This document shows positions 63,714 through 64,000 of a stretch of 64,000 nt of DNA, piece after piece. The position numbers were made by a program, and so were the translations under genes. Numbering within the stretch: the first letter of the stretch is position 1; each line of letters opens with the position of its first letter. This DNA is from Paraburkholderia caledonica NBRC 102488 (GTDB lineage Bacteria; Pseudomonadota; Gammaproteobacteria; Burkholderiales; Burkholderiaceae): positions 1 through 64,000 of the forward strand of contig NZ_BAYE01000001.1 in NCBI RefSeq assembly GCF_000685095.1, read 5' to 3'. Below the pieces are notes generated by a model. It ran no database searches, had not been told where the DNA came from, and saw only the letters and a program-made list of their open reading frames with translations.

Positions 63714-64000
63714 TGAATACGATGACCGAAACCGCCGCTCTCGCTACCGCCACGAATGGCGACGAACATATTGCGCCCACCTTTCGCGACGAGTTGCTGG
63801 CCGCGGGCCTGTTGATCGATACCGGTGAAGATGGACTGTATGGCCGCAGCCAGATTTTCGAGGATGTCGTCGATCGCCTGAACGTGGCTATCACGCACCT
63901 TGGAGCCGATCAGGATGCCGAAGTATTGCGCTTTCCACCCGCCATGCGCCGGACAGACTTCGAGGACAGCGAATATCTGAAGAATTTCCCCGACCTCGCC
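63713..64000 (+). CDS. Amino acid:[carrier protein] ligase-like protein (N-terminal part only)
   Basis: The first 96 codons are present; the gene runs off the window. The visible part FRDELLAAGLLIDTGEDGLYGRS, QIFEDVVDRLNVAITHLGADQDAEVLRFPPAMRRTDFEDSEYLKNFPDL resembles the N-terminal part of the amino acid:[carrier protein] ligases (class II seryl-tRNA-synthetase homologues that load Gly/Ala onto a carrier protein). The catalytic motifs lie beyond the window, so this rests on N-terminal similarity and context. The start overlaps the dehydrogenase stop (TGATG). Confidence 0.75.
   Translation, partial: MNTMTETAALATATNGDEHIAPTFRDELLAAGLLIDTGEDGLYGRSQIFEDVVDRLNVAITHLGADQDAEVLRFPPAMRRTDFEDSEYLKNFPDLA

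Overview
The window is high-GC DNA, densely coding on both strands. Gene content and order point to a betaproteobacterium of the Burkholderia/Paraburkholderia group. The supporting markers are the rpsF-priB-rpsR-rplI block next to dnaB, the gcl-hyi-glxR block, cysB-cysA-cysW-cysT-sbp, betaproteobacterial NodI/NodJ-type ABC proteins, and the nudix-aat-bpt-pyrD run. Genus is inferred from protein character and gene order; no search was run.

Layout. 1-6.1 kb: an atypical short-chain dehydrogenase, a phosphate transporter pair (DUF47 regulator plus Pit), dnaB, and the ribosomal S6/PriB/S18/L9 operon with a strong terminator. 6.3-11.1 kb: a LysR regulator divergent from the glyoxylate-to-glycerate genes gcl, hyi and garR/glxR, with a perfect inverted repeat between them. 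11.7-18.6 kb: a BON-LysM protein, an asparaginase, and the sulfate assimilation block. 18.9-29.7 kb: lexA with two SOS boxes, a universal stress protein, a NodIJ-type ABC exporter, an aldo/keto reductase, dusA, tRNA-His, and several small secreted or hypothetical proteins. 29.4-32.8 kb: a sulfonate-use operon ssuD-ssuC-ssuB plus a Mop protein, without ssuA or ssuE. 33-39.7 kb: a CoA-ester hydrolase, a TetR regulator divergent from an NAD(P)-binding protein across a double palindrome, small proteins, an SMR efflux pump and initiator tRNA. 40-45.2 kb: nudix, the N-end-rule transferases aat and bpt, pyrD, and two parts of an amino-acid ABC importer.

45.2-64 kb is the accessory part. A GntR regulator and a Gfo/Idh/MocA oxidoreductase are followed by a surface-polysaccharide type locus: Wzx-like flippase, Wzy-like polymerase, three GT4 and one GT2 glycosyltransferases, a GNAT enzyme, an 814-residue secreted protein, a two-domain alpha/beta hydrolase without serine nucleophiles, a methyltransferase and a flavin reductase. 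Divergent from its GNAT end is a tightly overlapped trio: an acyl carrier protein, an acyl-CoA dehydrogenase homologue, and the N-terminus of a protein that resembles amino acid:[carrier protein] ligases (class II seryl-tRNA-synthetase-like enzymes that charge carrier proteins instead of tRNA). The window ends inside that last gene. The juxtaposition of a carrier-protein aminoacylation module with a glycan locus is the most interesting feature here.

No insertion sequence, prophage, CRISPR array or rRNA was seen.
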